In this document: piece after piece, positions 23,379-37,500 of the stretch
How the letters are laid out: each line of letters begins with the position of its first letter
Position numbering within the stretch: the stretch's first letter is position 1
NCBI GenBank assembly: GCA_943737045.1
Contig: CALSFV010000012.1
Location: forward strand, 558,001 to 622,000
Reading direction: 5' to 3'
From: Parapristionchus giblindavisi
Taxonomy: Eukaryota; Nematoda; Chromadorea; Rhabditida; Diplogasteridae
Length of the DNA: 64,000 bases
Notes under the pieces: model-generated
What the model was told of the DNA's origin: nothing
What the model saw: the letters and a program-made list of their open reading frames with translations, nothing else
Databases searched by the model: none
Translations under genes and position numbers: made by a program

Positions 23379-23468
23379 GAACCAGAGAGTGACTATGAAC
23401 CAGAGAGTGACTATGAACCAGAGAGTGACTATGAACCAGAGAGTGACTATGAACCAGAGAGTGACTAT
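23379..23468 (-). repeat. Five 18-bp tandem repeats at the LINE 5' end
   Basis: The plus-strand unit is GAACCAGAGAGTGACTAT, repeated five times without a mismatch (starts at 23379, 23397, 23415, 23433, 23451). The last three bases (TAT) coincide with the first three of the target-site duplication. Length 18 is a multiple of three, so the block reads as a repeating peptide in both strands, which is a by-product. It may act as a repeated promoter module, or it may be a copying artefact at the 5' junction. Confidence 0.92.
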
Positions 23469-23474
23469 TACCTT
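23466..23474. repeat. LINE target-site duplication, right copy
   Basis: TATTACCTT followed directly by GTGGAGTTTACATCGCTG, the normal continuation of the monomer. The first three bases are shared with the last 18-bp unit, so the duplication is 6-9 bp depending on how the border is drawn. Confidence 0.9.
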
Positions 23475-25300
23475 GTGGAGTTTACATCGCTGTAGACCAA
23501 TCAATATGATGCATGAAGGCCTCATACTTCTCGAAAGACTCGGTCTGAAACAATAGATATATAATTAAATCCATTATTTTCGTCTTAAGCACAAATACAG
23601 TATCATTATACGATACAATACTGAGAGAAGATCAAAGATCACAACAACACGTAAACATCTTTATTCGATATCGGTCAATCAATTATTCACTGTATTACCT
23701 TGTGGTGTTTACATCGCTATAGACCAATCAATATGATGCGTGAATGCCTCATACTTCTCGAAAGACTCGGTCTGAAACAATAGATATATAATTAAATCCA
23801 TTATTTTCGTCTTCATCACAAATACAGTATCATAATACGATACAGTACTGAGAGAAGATCAAAGATTAAAATCACAACAACACATAAACATCTTTATTCG
23901 GTATCGGTCAATCAATAATTCACTGAATTACCTTATGGAGTTTACATCGCTGTAGACCAATCAATATGAGGAGCGAAGGTCTGATACTTCTCGAAAGACT
24001 CGGTCTGAAACAATAGATATATAATTAAATCCATTATATTCGTCTTCATCACAAATACAGTATCATAATACGATATAGTACTGAGAGAAGATCAAAGATC
24101 ACAACAACATATAAACATCTTTATTCGGTATCGGTCAATCAATAATTCACTGTATTACCTTGTGGAGTTTACATCGCTGTAGACCAATCAATATGAGGAG
24201 CGAAGGCCTCATACTTCTCGAAAGACTCGGTCTGAAACAATAGATATATAATTAAATCCATTATATTCGTCTTCATCACAAATACAGTATCATAATACGA
24301 TACAGTACTGAGAGAAGATTAAAGATCACAACAACACATAAACATCTTTATTCGGTATCGGTCAATCAATAATTCACTGTATTACCTTGTGGAGTTTACA
24401 TCGCTGTAGTCCAATCAATATGATGCATGAAGGCCTCATACTTCTCGAAAGACTCGGTCTGAAACAATAGATATATAATTAAATCCATTATTTTCGTCTT
24501 CATCACAAATACAGTATCATAATACGATACAGTACTGAGAGAAGATCAAATATTAAAATCACAACAACACGTAAACATCTTTATTCGATATCGGTCAATC
24601 AATAATTCACTGTATTACCTTGTGGAGTTTACATCGCTGTAGACCAATCAATATGAGGAGCGAAGGCCTCATACTTCTCGAAAGCCTCGGTCTGAAACAA
24701 TAGATATATGATTAAATCCATTATATTCGTCTTCATCACAAATACAGTATCATAATACGATACAGTACTGAGAGAAGATCAAAGATTAAAATCACAACAA
24801 CACGTAAACATCTTTATTCGATATCGGTCAATCAATAATTCACTGTATTACCTTGTGGAGTTTACATCGCTGTAGACCAATCAATATGAGGAGCGAAGGC
24901 CTCATACTTCTCGAAAGACTCGGTCTGAAACAATAGATATTATATATAATTAAATCCATTATATTCGTCTTCATCACAAATACAGTATCATAATACGATA
25001 CAGTACTGAGAGAAGATCAAAGATCACAACAACACATAAACATCTTTATTAGGTATCGGTCAATCAATAATTCACTGTATTACCTTGTAGAGTTTACATC
25101 GCTGTAGACCAATCAATATGAGGAGCGAAGGCATCATACTTCTCGAAAGACTCGGTCTGAAACAATAGATATATAATTAAATCCATTATTTTCGTCTTCA
25201 TCACAAATACAGTATCATAATACGATACAGTACTGAGAGAAGATCAAAGATTAAAATCACAACAACACGTAAACATCTTTATTCGATATCGGTCAATCAA
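23475..25300. repeat. Satellite immediately right of the LINE
   Basis: Monomers here resemble the order seen left of the LINE at about 17.5-19.1 kb: GATGCATG with CTTAAGCAC, then GCTATAGACC with GATGCGTGAATGCC, then CCTTATGGAG with GGTCT. The AAAGCCTCGG/ATATATGATT variant (17771 and 24681) and the TATTATATATAAT insertion (18487 and 24937) occur on both sides. The order is not identical, so it is a rearranged relative. No gene is seen. Confidence 0.8.
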
Positions 25301-28300
25301 TAATTCACTGTATTACCTTGTGGAGTTTACATCGCTGTAGACCAATCAATATGAGGAGCGAAGGCCTCATACTTCTCGAAAGACTCGGTCTGAAACAATA
25401 GATATATAAATAAATCCATTATATACGTCTTCATCACAAATACAGTATCATAATACGATACAGTACTGAGAGAAGATCAAAGATTAAAATCACAACAACA
25501 CGTAAACATCTTTATTCGATATCGGCCAATCAATAATTCACTGTATTACCTTGTGGAGTTTACATCGCTGTAGACCAATCAATATGATGCATGAAGGCCT
25601 CATACTTCTCGAAAGACTCGGTCTGAAACAATAGATATATGATTAAATCCATTATTTTCGTCTTAAGCACAAATACAGTATCATTATACGATACAATACT
25701 GAGGGAAGATCAAAGATCACAACAACACGTAAACATCTTTATTCGATATCGGTCAATCAATTATTCACTGTATTACCTTGTGGAGTTTACATCGCTGTAG
25801 ACCAATCAATATGAGGAGCGAAGGCTTCATACTTCTGGAAAGACTCGGTCTGAAACAATAGATATATAATTAAATCCATTATTTTCGTCTTCATCACAAA
25901 TACAGTATCATAATACGATACAGTACTGAGAGAAGATCAAAGATTAAAATCACAACAACACATAAACATCTTTATTCGGTATCGGTCAATCAATAATTCA
26001 CTGTATTGCCTTATGGAGTTTACATCGCTGTAGACCAATCAATATGAGGAGCGAAGGTCTCATACTTCTCGAAAGACTCGGTCTGAAAAAATAGATATAT
26101 AATTAAATCCATTATATTCGTCTTCATCACAAATACAGTATCATAATACGATACAGTACTGAGAGAAGATCAAAGATCACAACAACACGTAAACATCTTT
26201 ATTCGATATCGGTCAATCAATAATTCACTGTATTACATTGTGGAGTTTACATCGCTGTAGACCAATCAATATGAGGAGCGAAGGCCTCATACTTCTCGAA
26301 AGACTCGGTCTGAAACAATAGATATATAATTAAATCCATTATATTCGTCTTCATCACAAATACAGTATCATAATACGATACAGTACTGAGAGAAGATCAA
26401 AGATCACAACAACACATAAACATTTTTATTCGGTATCGGTCAATCAATAATTCACTGTATTACCTTGTGGAGTTTACATCGCTGTAGACCAATCAATATG
26501 ATGCATGAAGGCCTCATACTTCTCGAAAGACTCGGTCTGAAACAATAGATATATAATTAAATCCATTATATTCGTCTTCATCACAAATACAGTATCATAA
26601 TACGATACAGTACTGAGAGAAGATCAAAGATCACAACAACACATAAACATTTTTATTCGGTATCGGTCAATCAATAATTCACTGTATTACCTTGTGGAGT
26701 TTACATCGCTGTAGACCAATCAATATGATGCATGAAGGCCTCATACTTCTCGAAAGACTCGGTCTGAAACAATAGATATATAATTAAATCCATTATTTTC
26801 GTCTTCATCACAAATACAGTATCATAATACGATACAGTACTGAGAGAAGATCAAAGATTAAAATCACAACAACACGTAAACATCTTTATTCGATATCGGT
26901 CAATCAATAATTCACTGTATTACCTTGTGGAGTTTACATCGCTGTAGACCAATCAATATGAGGAGCGAAGGCCTCATACTTCTCGAAAGACTCGGTCTGA
27001 AACAATAGATATATAATTAAATCCATTATTTTCGTCTTCATCACAAATACAGTATCATAATACGATACAGTACTGAGAGAAGATCAAAGATTAAAATCAC
27101 AACAACACGTAAACATCTTTATTCGATATCGGTCAATCAATAATTCACTGTATTACCTTGTGGAGTTTACATCGCTGTAGACCAATCAATATGAGGAGCG
27201 AAGGCCTCATACTTCTCGAAAGACTCGGTCTGAAACAATAGATATATAATTAAATCCATTATATTCGTCTTCATTACAAATACAGTATCATAATACGATA
27301 CAGTACTGAGAGAAGATCAAAGATTAAAATCACAACAACTCGTAAACATCTTTATTCGATATCGGCCAATCAATAATTCACTGTATTACCTTGTGGAGTT
27401 TACATCGCTGTAGACCAATCAATATGATGCATGAAGGCCTCATACTTCTCGAAAGACTCGGTCTGAAACAATAGATATATAAATAAATCCATTATTTTCG
27501 TCTTAAGCACAAATACAGTATCATTATACGATACAATACTGAGAGAAGATCAAAGATCACAACAACACGTAAACATCTTTATTCGATATCGGTCAATCAA
27601 TTATTCACTGTATTACCTTGTGGAGTTTACATCGCTATAGACCAATCAATATGATGCGTGAAGGGAACATACTTCTCGAAAGACTCGGTCTGAAACAATA
27701 GATATATAATTAAATCCATTATTTTCGTCTCCATCACAAATACAGTATCATAATACGATACAGTACTGAGAGAAGATCAAAGATTAAAATCACAACAACA
27801 CGTAAACATCTTTATTCGATATCGGTCAATCAATAATTCACTGTATTACCTTGTGGAGTTTACATCGCTGTAGACCAATCAATATGAGGAGCGAAGGCCT
27901 CATACTTCTCGAAAGACTCGGTCTGAAACAATAGATATATAAATAAATCCATTATATACGTCTTCATCACAAATACAGTATCATAATACGATACAGTACT
28001 AAGAGAAGATCAAAGATTAAAATCACAACAACACGTAAACATCTTTATACGATATCGGCCAATCAATAATTAACTGTATTACCTTGTGGAGTTTACATCG
28101 CTGTAGACCAATCAATATGATGCATGAAAGCCTCATACTTCTCGAAAGACTCGGTCTGAAACAATAGATATATGATTAAATCCATTATTTTCGTCTTAAG
28201 CACAAATACAGTATCATTATACGATACAATACTGAGGGAAGATCAAAGATCACAACAACACGTAAACATCTTTATTCGATATCGGTCAATCAATAATTCA

Positions 28301-31300
28301 CTGTATTACCTTGTGGAGTTTACATCGCTGTAGACCAATCAATATGATGCATGAAGGCCTCATACTTCTCGAAAGACTCGGTCTGAAACAATAGATATAT
28401 AAATAAATCCATTATTTTCGTCTTAAGCACAAATACAGTATCATTATACGATACAATACTGAGAGAAGATCAAAGATCACAACAACACGTAAACATCTTT
28501 ATTCGATATCGGTCAATCAATTATTCACTGTATTACCTTGTGGAGTTTACATCGCTATAGACCAATCAATATGATGCGTGAAGGGAACATACTTCTCGAA
28601 AGACTCGGTCTGAAACAATAGATATATAATTAAATCCATTATTTTCGTCTCCATCACAAATACAGTATCATAATACGATACAGTACTGAGAGAAGATCAA
28701 AGATTAAAATCACAACAACACGTAAACATCTTTATTCGATATCGGTCAATCAATAATTCACTGTATTACCTTGTGGAGTTTACATCGCTGTAGACCAATC
28801 AATATGAGGAGCGAAGGCCTCATACTTCTCGAAAGACTCGGTCTGAAACAATAGATATATAAATAAATCCATTATATACGTCTTCATCACAAATACAGTA
28901 TCATAATACGATACAGTACTAAGAGAAGATCAAAGATTAAAATCACAACAACACGTAAACATCTTTATTCGATATCGGCCAATCAATAATTCACTGTATT
29001 ACCTTGTGGAGTTTACATCGCTGTAGACCAATCAATATGATGCATGAAAGCCTCATACTTCTCGAAAGACTCGGTCTGAAACAATAGATATATGATTAAA
29101 TCCATTATTTTCGTCTTAAGCACAAATACAGTATCATTATACGATACAATACTGAGGGAAGATCAAAGATCACAACAACACGTAAACATCTTTATTCGAT
29201 ATCGGTCAATCAATTATTCACTGTATTACCTTGTGGAGTTTACATCGCTGTAGACCAATCAATATGAGGATCGAAGGCTTCATACTTCTGGAAAGACTCG
29301 GTCTGAAACAATAGATATATAATTAAATCCATTATTTTCGTCTTCATCACAAATACAGTATCATAATACGATACAGTACTGAGAGAAGATCAAAGATTAA
29401 AATCACAACAACACATAAACATCTTTATTCGGTATCGGTCAATCAATAATTCACTGTATTGCCTTATGGAGTTTACATCGCTGTAGACCAATCAATATGA
29501 GGAGCGAAGGTCTCATACTTCTCGAAAGACTCGGTCTGAAAAAATAGATATATAATTAAATCCATTATATTCGTCTTCATCACAAATACAGTATCATAAT
29601 ACGATACAGTACTGAGAGAAGATCAAAGATCACAACAACACGTAAACATCTTTATTCGATATCGGTCAATCAATAATTCACTGTATTACATTGTGGAGTT
29701 TACATCGCTGTAGACCAATCAATATGAGGAGCGAAGGCCTCATACTTCTCGAAAGACTCGGTCTGAAACAATAGATATATAATTAAATCCATTATATTCG
29801 TCTTCATCACAAATACAGTATCATAATACGATACAGTACTGAGAGAAGATCAAAGATCACAACAACACATAAACATTTTTATTCGGTATCGGTCAATCAA
29901 TAATTCACTGTATTACCTTGTGGAGTTTACATCGCTGTAGACCAATCAATATGATGCATGAAGGCCTCATACTTCTCGAAAGACTCGGTCTGAAACAATA
30001 GATATATAATTAAATCCATTATTTTCGTCTTCATCACAAATACAGTATCATAATACGATACAGTACTGAGAGAAGATCAAAGATTAAAATCACAACAACA
30101 CGTAAACATCTTTATTCGATATCGGTCAATCAATAATTCACTGTATTACCTTGTAGAGTTTACATCACTGTAGACCAATCAATATGAGGAGCGAAGGCAT
30201 CATACTTCTCGAAAGACTCGGTCTGAAACAATAGATATATAATTAAATCCATTATTTTCGTCTTCATCACAAATACAGTATCATAATACGATACAGTACT
30301 GAGAGAAGATCAAAGATTAAAATCACAACAACACGTAAACATCTTTATTCGATATCGGTCAATCAATAATTCACTGTATTACCTTGTGGAGTTTACATCG
30401 CTGTAGACCAATCAATATGAGGAGCGAAGGCCTCATACTTCTCGAAAGACTCGGTCTGAAACAATAGATATATAAATAAATCCATTATATACGTCTTCAT
30501 CACAAATACAGTATCATAATACGATACAGTACTGAGAGAAGATCAAAGATTAAAATCACAACAACACGTAAACATCTTTATTCGATATCGGCCAATCAAT
30601 AATTCACTGTATTACCTTGTGGAGTTTACATCGCTGTAGACCAATCAATATGATGCATGAAGGCCTCATACTTCTCGAAAGACTCGGTCTGAAACAATAG
30701 ATATATGATTAAATCCATTATTTTCGTCTTAAGCACAAATACAGTATCATTATACGATACAATACTGAGGGAAGATCAAAGATCACAACAACACGTAAAC
30801 ATCTTTATTCGATATCGGTCAATCAATTATTCACTGTATTACCTTGTGGAGTTTACATCGCTGTAGACCAATCAATATGAGGAGCGAAGGCTTCATACTT
30901 CTGGAAAGACTCGGTCTGAAACAATAGATATATAATTAAATCCATTATTTTCGTCTTCATCACAAATACAGTATCATAATACGATACAGTACTGAGAGAA
31001 GATCAAAGATTAAAATCACAACAACACATAAACATCTTTATTCGGTATCGGTCAATCAATAATTCACTGTATTGCCTTATGGAGTTTACATCGCTGTAGA
31101 CCAATCAATATGAGGAGCGAAGGTCTCATACTTCTCGAAAGACTCGGTCTGAAAAAATAGATATATAATTAAATCCATTATATTCGTCTTCATCACAAAT
31201 ACAGTATCATAATACGATACAGTACTGAGAGAAGATCAAAGATCACAACAACACGTAAACATCTTTATTCGATATCGGTCAATCAATAATTCACTGTATT

Positions 31301-34300
31301 ACATTGTGGAGTTTACATCGCTGTAGACCAATCAATATGAGGAGCGAAGGCCTCATACTTCTCGAAAGACTCGGTCTGAAACAATAGATATATAATTAAA
31401 TCCATTATATTCGTCTTCATCACAAATACAGTATCATAATACGATACAGTACTGAGAGAAGATCAAAGATCACAACAACACATAAACATTTTTATTCGGT
31501 ATCGGTCAATCAATAATTCACTGTATTACCTTGTGGAGTTTACATCGCTGTAGACCAATCAATATGATGCATGAAGGCCTCATACTTCTCGAAAGACTCG
31601 GTCTGAAACAATAGATATATAATTAAATCCATTATATTCGTCTTCATCACAAATACAGTATCATAATACGATACAGTACTGAGAGAAGATCAAAGATCAC
31701 AACAACACATAAACATTTTTATTCGGTATCGGTCAATCAATAATTCACTGTATTACCTTGTGGAGTTTACATCGCTGTAGACCAATCAATATGATGCATG
31801 AAGGCCTCATACTTCTCGAAAGACTCGGTCTGAAACAATAGATATATAATTAAATCCATTATTTTCGTCTTCATCACAAATACAGTATCATAATACGATA
31901 CAGTACTGAGAGAAGATCAAAGATTAAAATCACAACAACACGTAAACATCTTTATTCGATATCGGTCAATCAATAATTCACTGTATTACCTTGTGGAGTT
32001 TACATCGCTGTAGACCAATCAATATGAGGAGCGAAGGCCTCATACTTCTCGAAAGACTCGGTCTGAAACAATAGATATATAATTAAATCCATTATTTTCG
32101 TCTTCATCACAAATACAGTATCATAATACGATACAGTACTGAGAGAAGATCAAAGATTAAAATCACAACAACACGTAAACATCTTTATTCGATATCGGTC
32201 AATCAATAATTCACTGTATTACCTTGTGGAGTTTACATCGCTGTAGACCAATCAATATGAGGAGCGAAGGCCTCATACTTCTCGAAAGACTCGGTCTGAA
32301 ACAATAGATATATAATTAAATCCATTATTTTCGTCTTAAGCACAAATACAGTATCATTATACGATACAATACTGAGAGAAGATCAAAGATCACAACAACA
32401 CGTAAACATCTTTATTCGATATCGGTCAATCAATTATTCACTGTTTTACCTTGTGGAGTTTACATCGCTATAGACCAATCAATATGATGCGTGAAGGGAA
32501 CATACTTCTCGAAAGACTCGGTCTGAAACAATAGATATATAATTAAATCCATTATTTTCGTCTCCATCACAAATACAGTATCATAATACGATACAGTACT
32601 GAGAGAAGATCAAAGATTAAAATCACAACAACACGTAAACATCTTTATTCGATATCGGTCAATCAATAATTCACTGTATTACCTTGTGGAGTTTACATCG
32701 CTGTAGACCAATCAATATGAGGAGCGAAGGCCTCATACTTCTCGAAAGACTCGGTCTGAAACAATAGATATATAAATAAATCCATTATATACGTCTTCAT
32801 CACAAATACAGTATCATAATACGATACAGTACTGAGAGAAGATCAAAGATTAAAATCACAACAACACGTAAACATCTTTATTCGATATCGGCCAATCAAT
32901 AATTCACTGTATTACCTTGTGGAGTTTACATCGCTGTAGACCAATCAATATGATGCATGAAGGCCTCATACTTCTCGAAAGACTCGGTCTGAAACAATAG
33001 ATATATGATTAAATCCATTATTTTCGTCTTAAGCACAAATACAGTATCATTATACGATACAATACTGAGGGAAGATCAAAGATCACAACAACACGTAAAC
33101 ATCTTTATTCGATATCGGTCAATCAATTATTCACTGTATTACCTTGTGGAGTTTACATCGCTGTAGACCAATCAATATGAGGAGCGAAGGCTTCATACTT
33201 CTGGAAAGACTCGGTCTGAAACAATAGATATATAATTAAATCCATTATTTTCGTCTTCATCACAAATACAGTATCATAATACGATACAGTACTGAGAGAA
33301 GATCAAAGATTAAAATCACAACAACACATAAACATCTTTATTCGGTATCGGTCAATCAATAATTCACTGTATTGCCTTATGGAGTTTACATCGCTGTAGA
33401 CCAATCAATATGAGGAGCGAAGGTCTCATACTTCTCGAAAGACTCGGTCTGAAAAAATAGATATATAATTAAATCCATTATATTCGTCTTCATCACAAAT
33501 ACAGTATCATAATACGATACAGTACTGAGAGAAGATCAAAGATCACAACAACACGTAAACATCTTTATTCGATATCGGTCAATCAATAATTCACTGTATT
33601 ACATTGTGGAGTTTACATCGCTGTAGACCAATCAATATGAGGAGCGAAGGCCTCATACTTCTCGAAAGACTCGGTCTGAAACAATAGATATATAATTAAA
33701 TCCATTATATTCGTCTTCATCACAAATACAGTATCATAATACGATACAGTACTGAGAGAAGATCAAAGATCACAACAACACATAAACATTTTTATTCGGT
33801 ATCGGTCAATCAATAATTCACTGTATTACCTTGTGGAGTTTACATCGCTGTAGACCAATCAATATGATGCATGAAGGCCTCATACTTCTCGAAAGACTCG
33901 GTCTGAAACAATAGATATATAATTAAATCCATTATATTCGTCTTCATCACAAATACAGTATCATAATACGATACAGTACTGAGAGAAGATCAAAGATCAC
34001 AACAACACATAAACATTTTTATTCGGTATCGGTCAATCAATAATTCACTGTATTACCTTGTGGAGTTTACATCGCTGTAGACCAATCAATATGATGCATG
34101 AAGGCCTCATACTTCTCGAAAGACTCGGTCTGAAACAATAGATATATAATTAAATCCATTATTTTCGTCTTCATCACAAATACAGTATCATAATACGATA
34201 CAGTACTGAGAGAAGATCAAAGATTAAAATCACAACAACACGTAAACATCTTTATTCGATATCGGTCAATCAATAATTCACTGTATTACCTTGTGGAGTT

Positions 34301-34500
34301 TACATCGCTGTAGACCAATCAATATGAGGAGCGAAGGCCTCATACTTCTCGAAAGACTCGGTCTGAAACAATAGATATATAATTAAATCCATTATTTTCG
34401 TCTTCATCACAAATACAGTATCATAATACGATACAGTACTGAGAGAAGATCAAAGATTAAAATCACAACAACACGTAAACATCTTTATTCGATATCGGTC
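25300..34500. repeat. Large duplicated satellite block A, copy 1
   Basis: About 9 kb that recurs at about 47.6-57.1 kb. Matching tags include TATAAATAAATCC (25401 and 47726), GGCTTCATACTTCTGG (25825/48150 and 29278/51603) and GTGAAGGGAACAT (27661/49986 and 28581/50906), all at +22,325. After one additional 227-bp monomer in the second copy, the tags CCTTGTAGAG (about 30151/52703), GGCTTCAT (30891/53443 and 33191/55743) and GGGAACAT (32494/55046) lie at +22,552. The block edges are approximate. Confidence 0.85.
27400..29240. repeat. Tetramer higher-order repeat, 920 bp, two tandem units
   Basis: The marker GTGAAGGGAACAT at 27661 recurs at 28581, 920 bp away (two 227-bp plus two 233-bp monomers), and the surrounding four-monomer strings match. 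The same pair is present in block A copy 2 (49986 and 50906). One copy carries the private change TTTATACGAT near 28047. Confidence 0.85.
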
Positions 34501-37500
34501 AATCAATAATTCACTGTATTACCTTGTGGAGTTTACATCGCTGTAGACCAATCAATATGAGGAGCGAAGGCCTCATACTTCTCGAAAGACTCGGTCTGAA
34601 ACAATAGATATATAATTAAATCCATTATTTTCGTCTTAAGCACAAATACAGTATCATTATACGATACAATACTGAGAGAAGATCAAAGATCACAACAACA
34701 CGTAAACATCTTTATTCGATATCGGTCAATCAATTATTCACTGTATTACCTTGTGGAGTTTACATCGCTATAGACCAATCAATATGATGCGTGAAGGGAA
34801 CATACTTCTCGAAAGACTCGGTCTGAAACAATAGATATATAATTAAATCCATTATTTTCGTCTCCATCACAAATACAGTATCATAATACGATACAGTACT
34901 GAGAGAAGATCAAAGATTAAAATCACAACAACACGTAAACATCTTTATTCGATATCGGTCAATCAATAATTCACTGTATTACCTTGTGGAGTTTACATCG
35001 CTGTAGACCAATCAATATGAGGAGCGAAGGCCTCATACTTCTCGAAAGACTCGGTCTGAAACAATAGATATATAAATAAATCCATTATATACGTCTTCAT
35101 CACAAATACAGTATCATAATACGATACAGTACTAAGAGAAGATCAAAGATTAAAATCACAACAACACGTAAACATCTTTATTCGATATCGGCCAATCAAT
35201 AATTCACTGTATTACCTTGTGGAGTTTACATCGCTGTAGACCAATCAATATGATGCATGAAAGCCTCATACTTCTCGAAAGACTCGGTCTGAAACAATAG
35301 ATATATGATTAAATCCATTATTTTCGTCTTAAGCACAAATACAGTATCATTATACGATACAATACTGAGGGAAGATCAAAGATCACAACAACACGTAAAC
35401 ATCTTTATTCGATATCGGTCAATCAATTATTCACTGTATTACCTTGTGGAGTTTACATCGCTGTAGACCAATCAATATGAGGATCGAAGGCTTCATACTT
35501 CTGGAAAGACTCGGTCTGAAACAATAGATATATAATTAAATCCATTATTTTCGTCTTCATCACAAATACAGTATCATAATACGATACAGTACTGAGAGAA
35601 GATCAAAGATTAAAATCACAACAACACATAAACATCTTTATTCGGTATCGGTCAATCAATAATTCACTGTATTGCCTTATGGAGTTTACATCGCTGTAGA
35701 CCAATCAATATGAGGAGCGAAGGTCTCATACTTCTCGAAAGACTCGGTCTGAAAAAATAGATATATAATTAAATCCATTATATTCGTCTTCATCACAAAT
35801 ACAGTATCATAATACGATACAGTACTGAGAGAAGATCAAAGATCACAACAACACGTAAACATCTTTATTCGATATCGGTCAATCAATAATTCACTGTATT
35901 ACATTGTGGAGTTTACATCGCTGTAGACCAATCAATATGAGGAGCGAAGGCCTCATACTTCTCGAAAGACTCGGTCTGAAACAATAGATATATAAATAAA
36001 TCCATTATATACGTCTTCATCACAAATACAGTATCATAATACGATACAGTACTAAGAGAAGATCAAAGATTAAAATCACAACAACACGTAAACATCTTTA
36101 TTCGATATCGGCCAATCAATAATTCACTGTATTACCTTGTGGAGTTTACATCGCTGTAGACCAATCAATATGATGCATGAAAGCCTCATACTTCTCGAAA
36201 GACTCGGTCTGAAACAATAGATATATGATTAAATCCATTATTTTCGTCTTAAGCACAAATACAGTATCATTATACGATACAATACTGAGAGAAGATCAAA
36301 GATCACAACAACACGTAAACATCTTTATTCGATATCGGTCAATCAATTATTCACTGTTTTACCTTGTGGAGTTTACATCGCTATAGACCAATCAATATGA
36401 TGCGTGAAGGGAACATACTTCTCGAAAGACTCGGTCTGAAACAATAGATATATAATTAAATCCATTATTTTCGTCTCCATCACAAATACAGTATCATAAT
36501 ACGATACAGTACTGAGAGAAGATCAAAGATTAAAATCACAACAACACGTAAACATCTTTATTCGATATCGGTCAATCAATAATTCACTGTATTACCTTGT
36601 GGAGTTTACATCGCTGTAGACCAATCAATATGAGGAGCGAAGGCCTCATACTTCTCGAAAGACTCGGTCTGAAACAATAGATATATAAATAAATCCATTA
36701 TATACGTCTTCATCACAAATACAGTATCATAATACGATACAGTACTGAGAGAAGATCAAAGATTAAAATCACAACAACACGTAAACATCTTTATTCGATA
36801 TCGGCCAATCAATAATTCACTGTATTACCTTGTGGAGTTTACATCGCTGTAGACCAATCAATATGATGCATGAAGGCCTCATACTTCTCGAAAGACTCGG
36901 TCTGAAACAATAGATATATGATTAAATCCATTATTTTCGTCTTAAGCACAAATACAGTATCATTATACGATACAATACTGAGGGAAGATCAAAGATCACA
37001 ACAACACGTAAACATCTTTATTCGATATCGGTCAATCAATTATTCACTGTATTACCTTGTGGAGTTTACATCGCTGTAGACCAATCAATATGAGGAGCGA
37101 AGGCTTCATACTTCTGGAAAGACTCGGTCTGAAACAATAGATATATAATTAAATCCATTATTTTCGTCTTCATCACAAATACAGTATCATAATACGATAC
37201 AGTACTGAGAGAAGATCAAAGATTAAAATCACAACAACACATAAACATCTTTATTCGGTATCGGTCAATCAATAATTCACTGTATTGCCTTATGGAGTTT
37301 ACATCGCTGTAGACCAATCAATATGAGGAGCGAAGGTCTCATACTTCTCGAAAGACTCGGTCTGAAAAAATAGATATATAATTAAATCCATTATATTCGT
37401 CTTCATCACAAATACAGTATCATAATACGATACAGTACTGAGAGAAGATCAAAGATCACAACAACACGTAAACATCTTTATTCGATATCGGTCAATCAAT

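Larger units (their letters stand above)
19102..23465 (-). mobile_element. Full-length CR1/Jockey-like LINE (non-LTR retrotransposon)
   Basis: An approximately 4364-bp autonomous retrotransposon, reading right to left. In sense order it has five 18-bp tandem repeats, a 5' UTR of about 380 bp, ORF1 (322 aa), a TAG followed by 36 open codons, ORF2 (926 aa, APE endonuclease plus reverse transcriptase), and a 3' UTR of 127 bp with AATAAA. It lacks a poly(A) tail and ends GATATTATT. A perfect 9-bp duplication TATTACCTT (19093-19101 and 23466-23474) brackets it. Satellite phase continues across it without loss. Both ORFs are intact, so the insertion is young and may be active. It is visibly less AT-rich than the satellite. 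CR1-superfamily assignment rests on the APE-RT order, the YADD motif and the C-terminal domain style. The exact clade is unresolved. Confidence 0.93.

Noticed and set aside
23307..23525. Small ORFs over the 18-bp repeats, reading PESDYE or its antisense repeatedly
   Set aside because: Repeat length is a multiple of three, so all frames stay open automatically. The ORFs also cross from the LINE into satellite, and the plus-strand one runs against the sense of the element.
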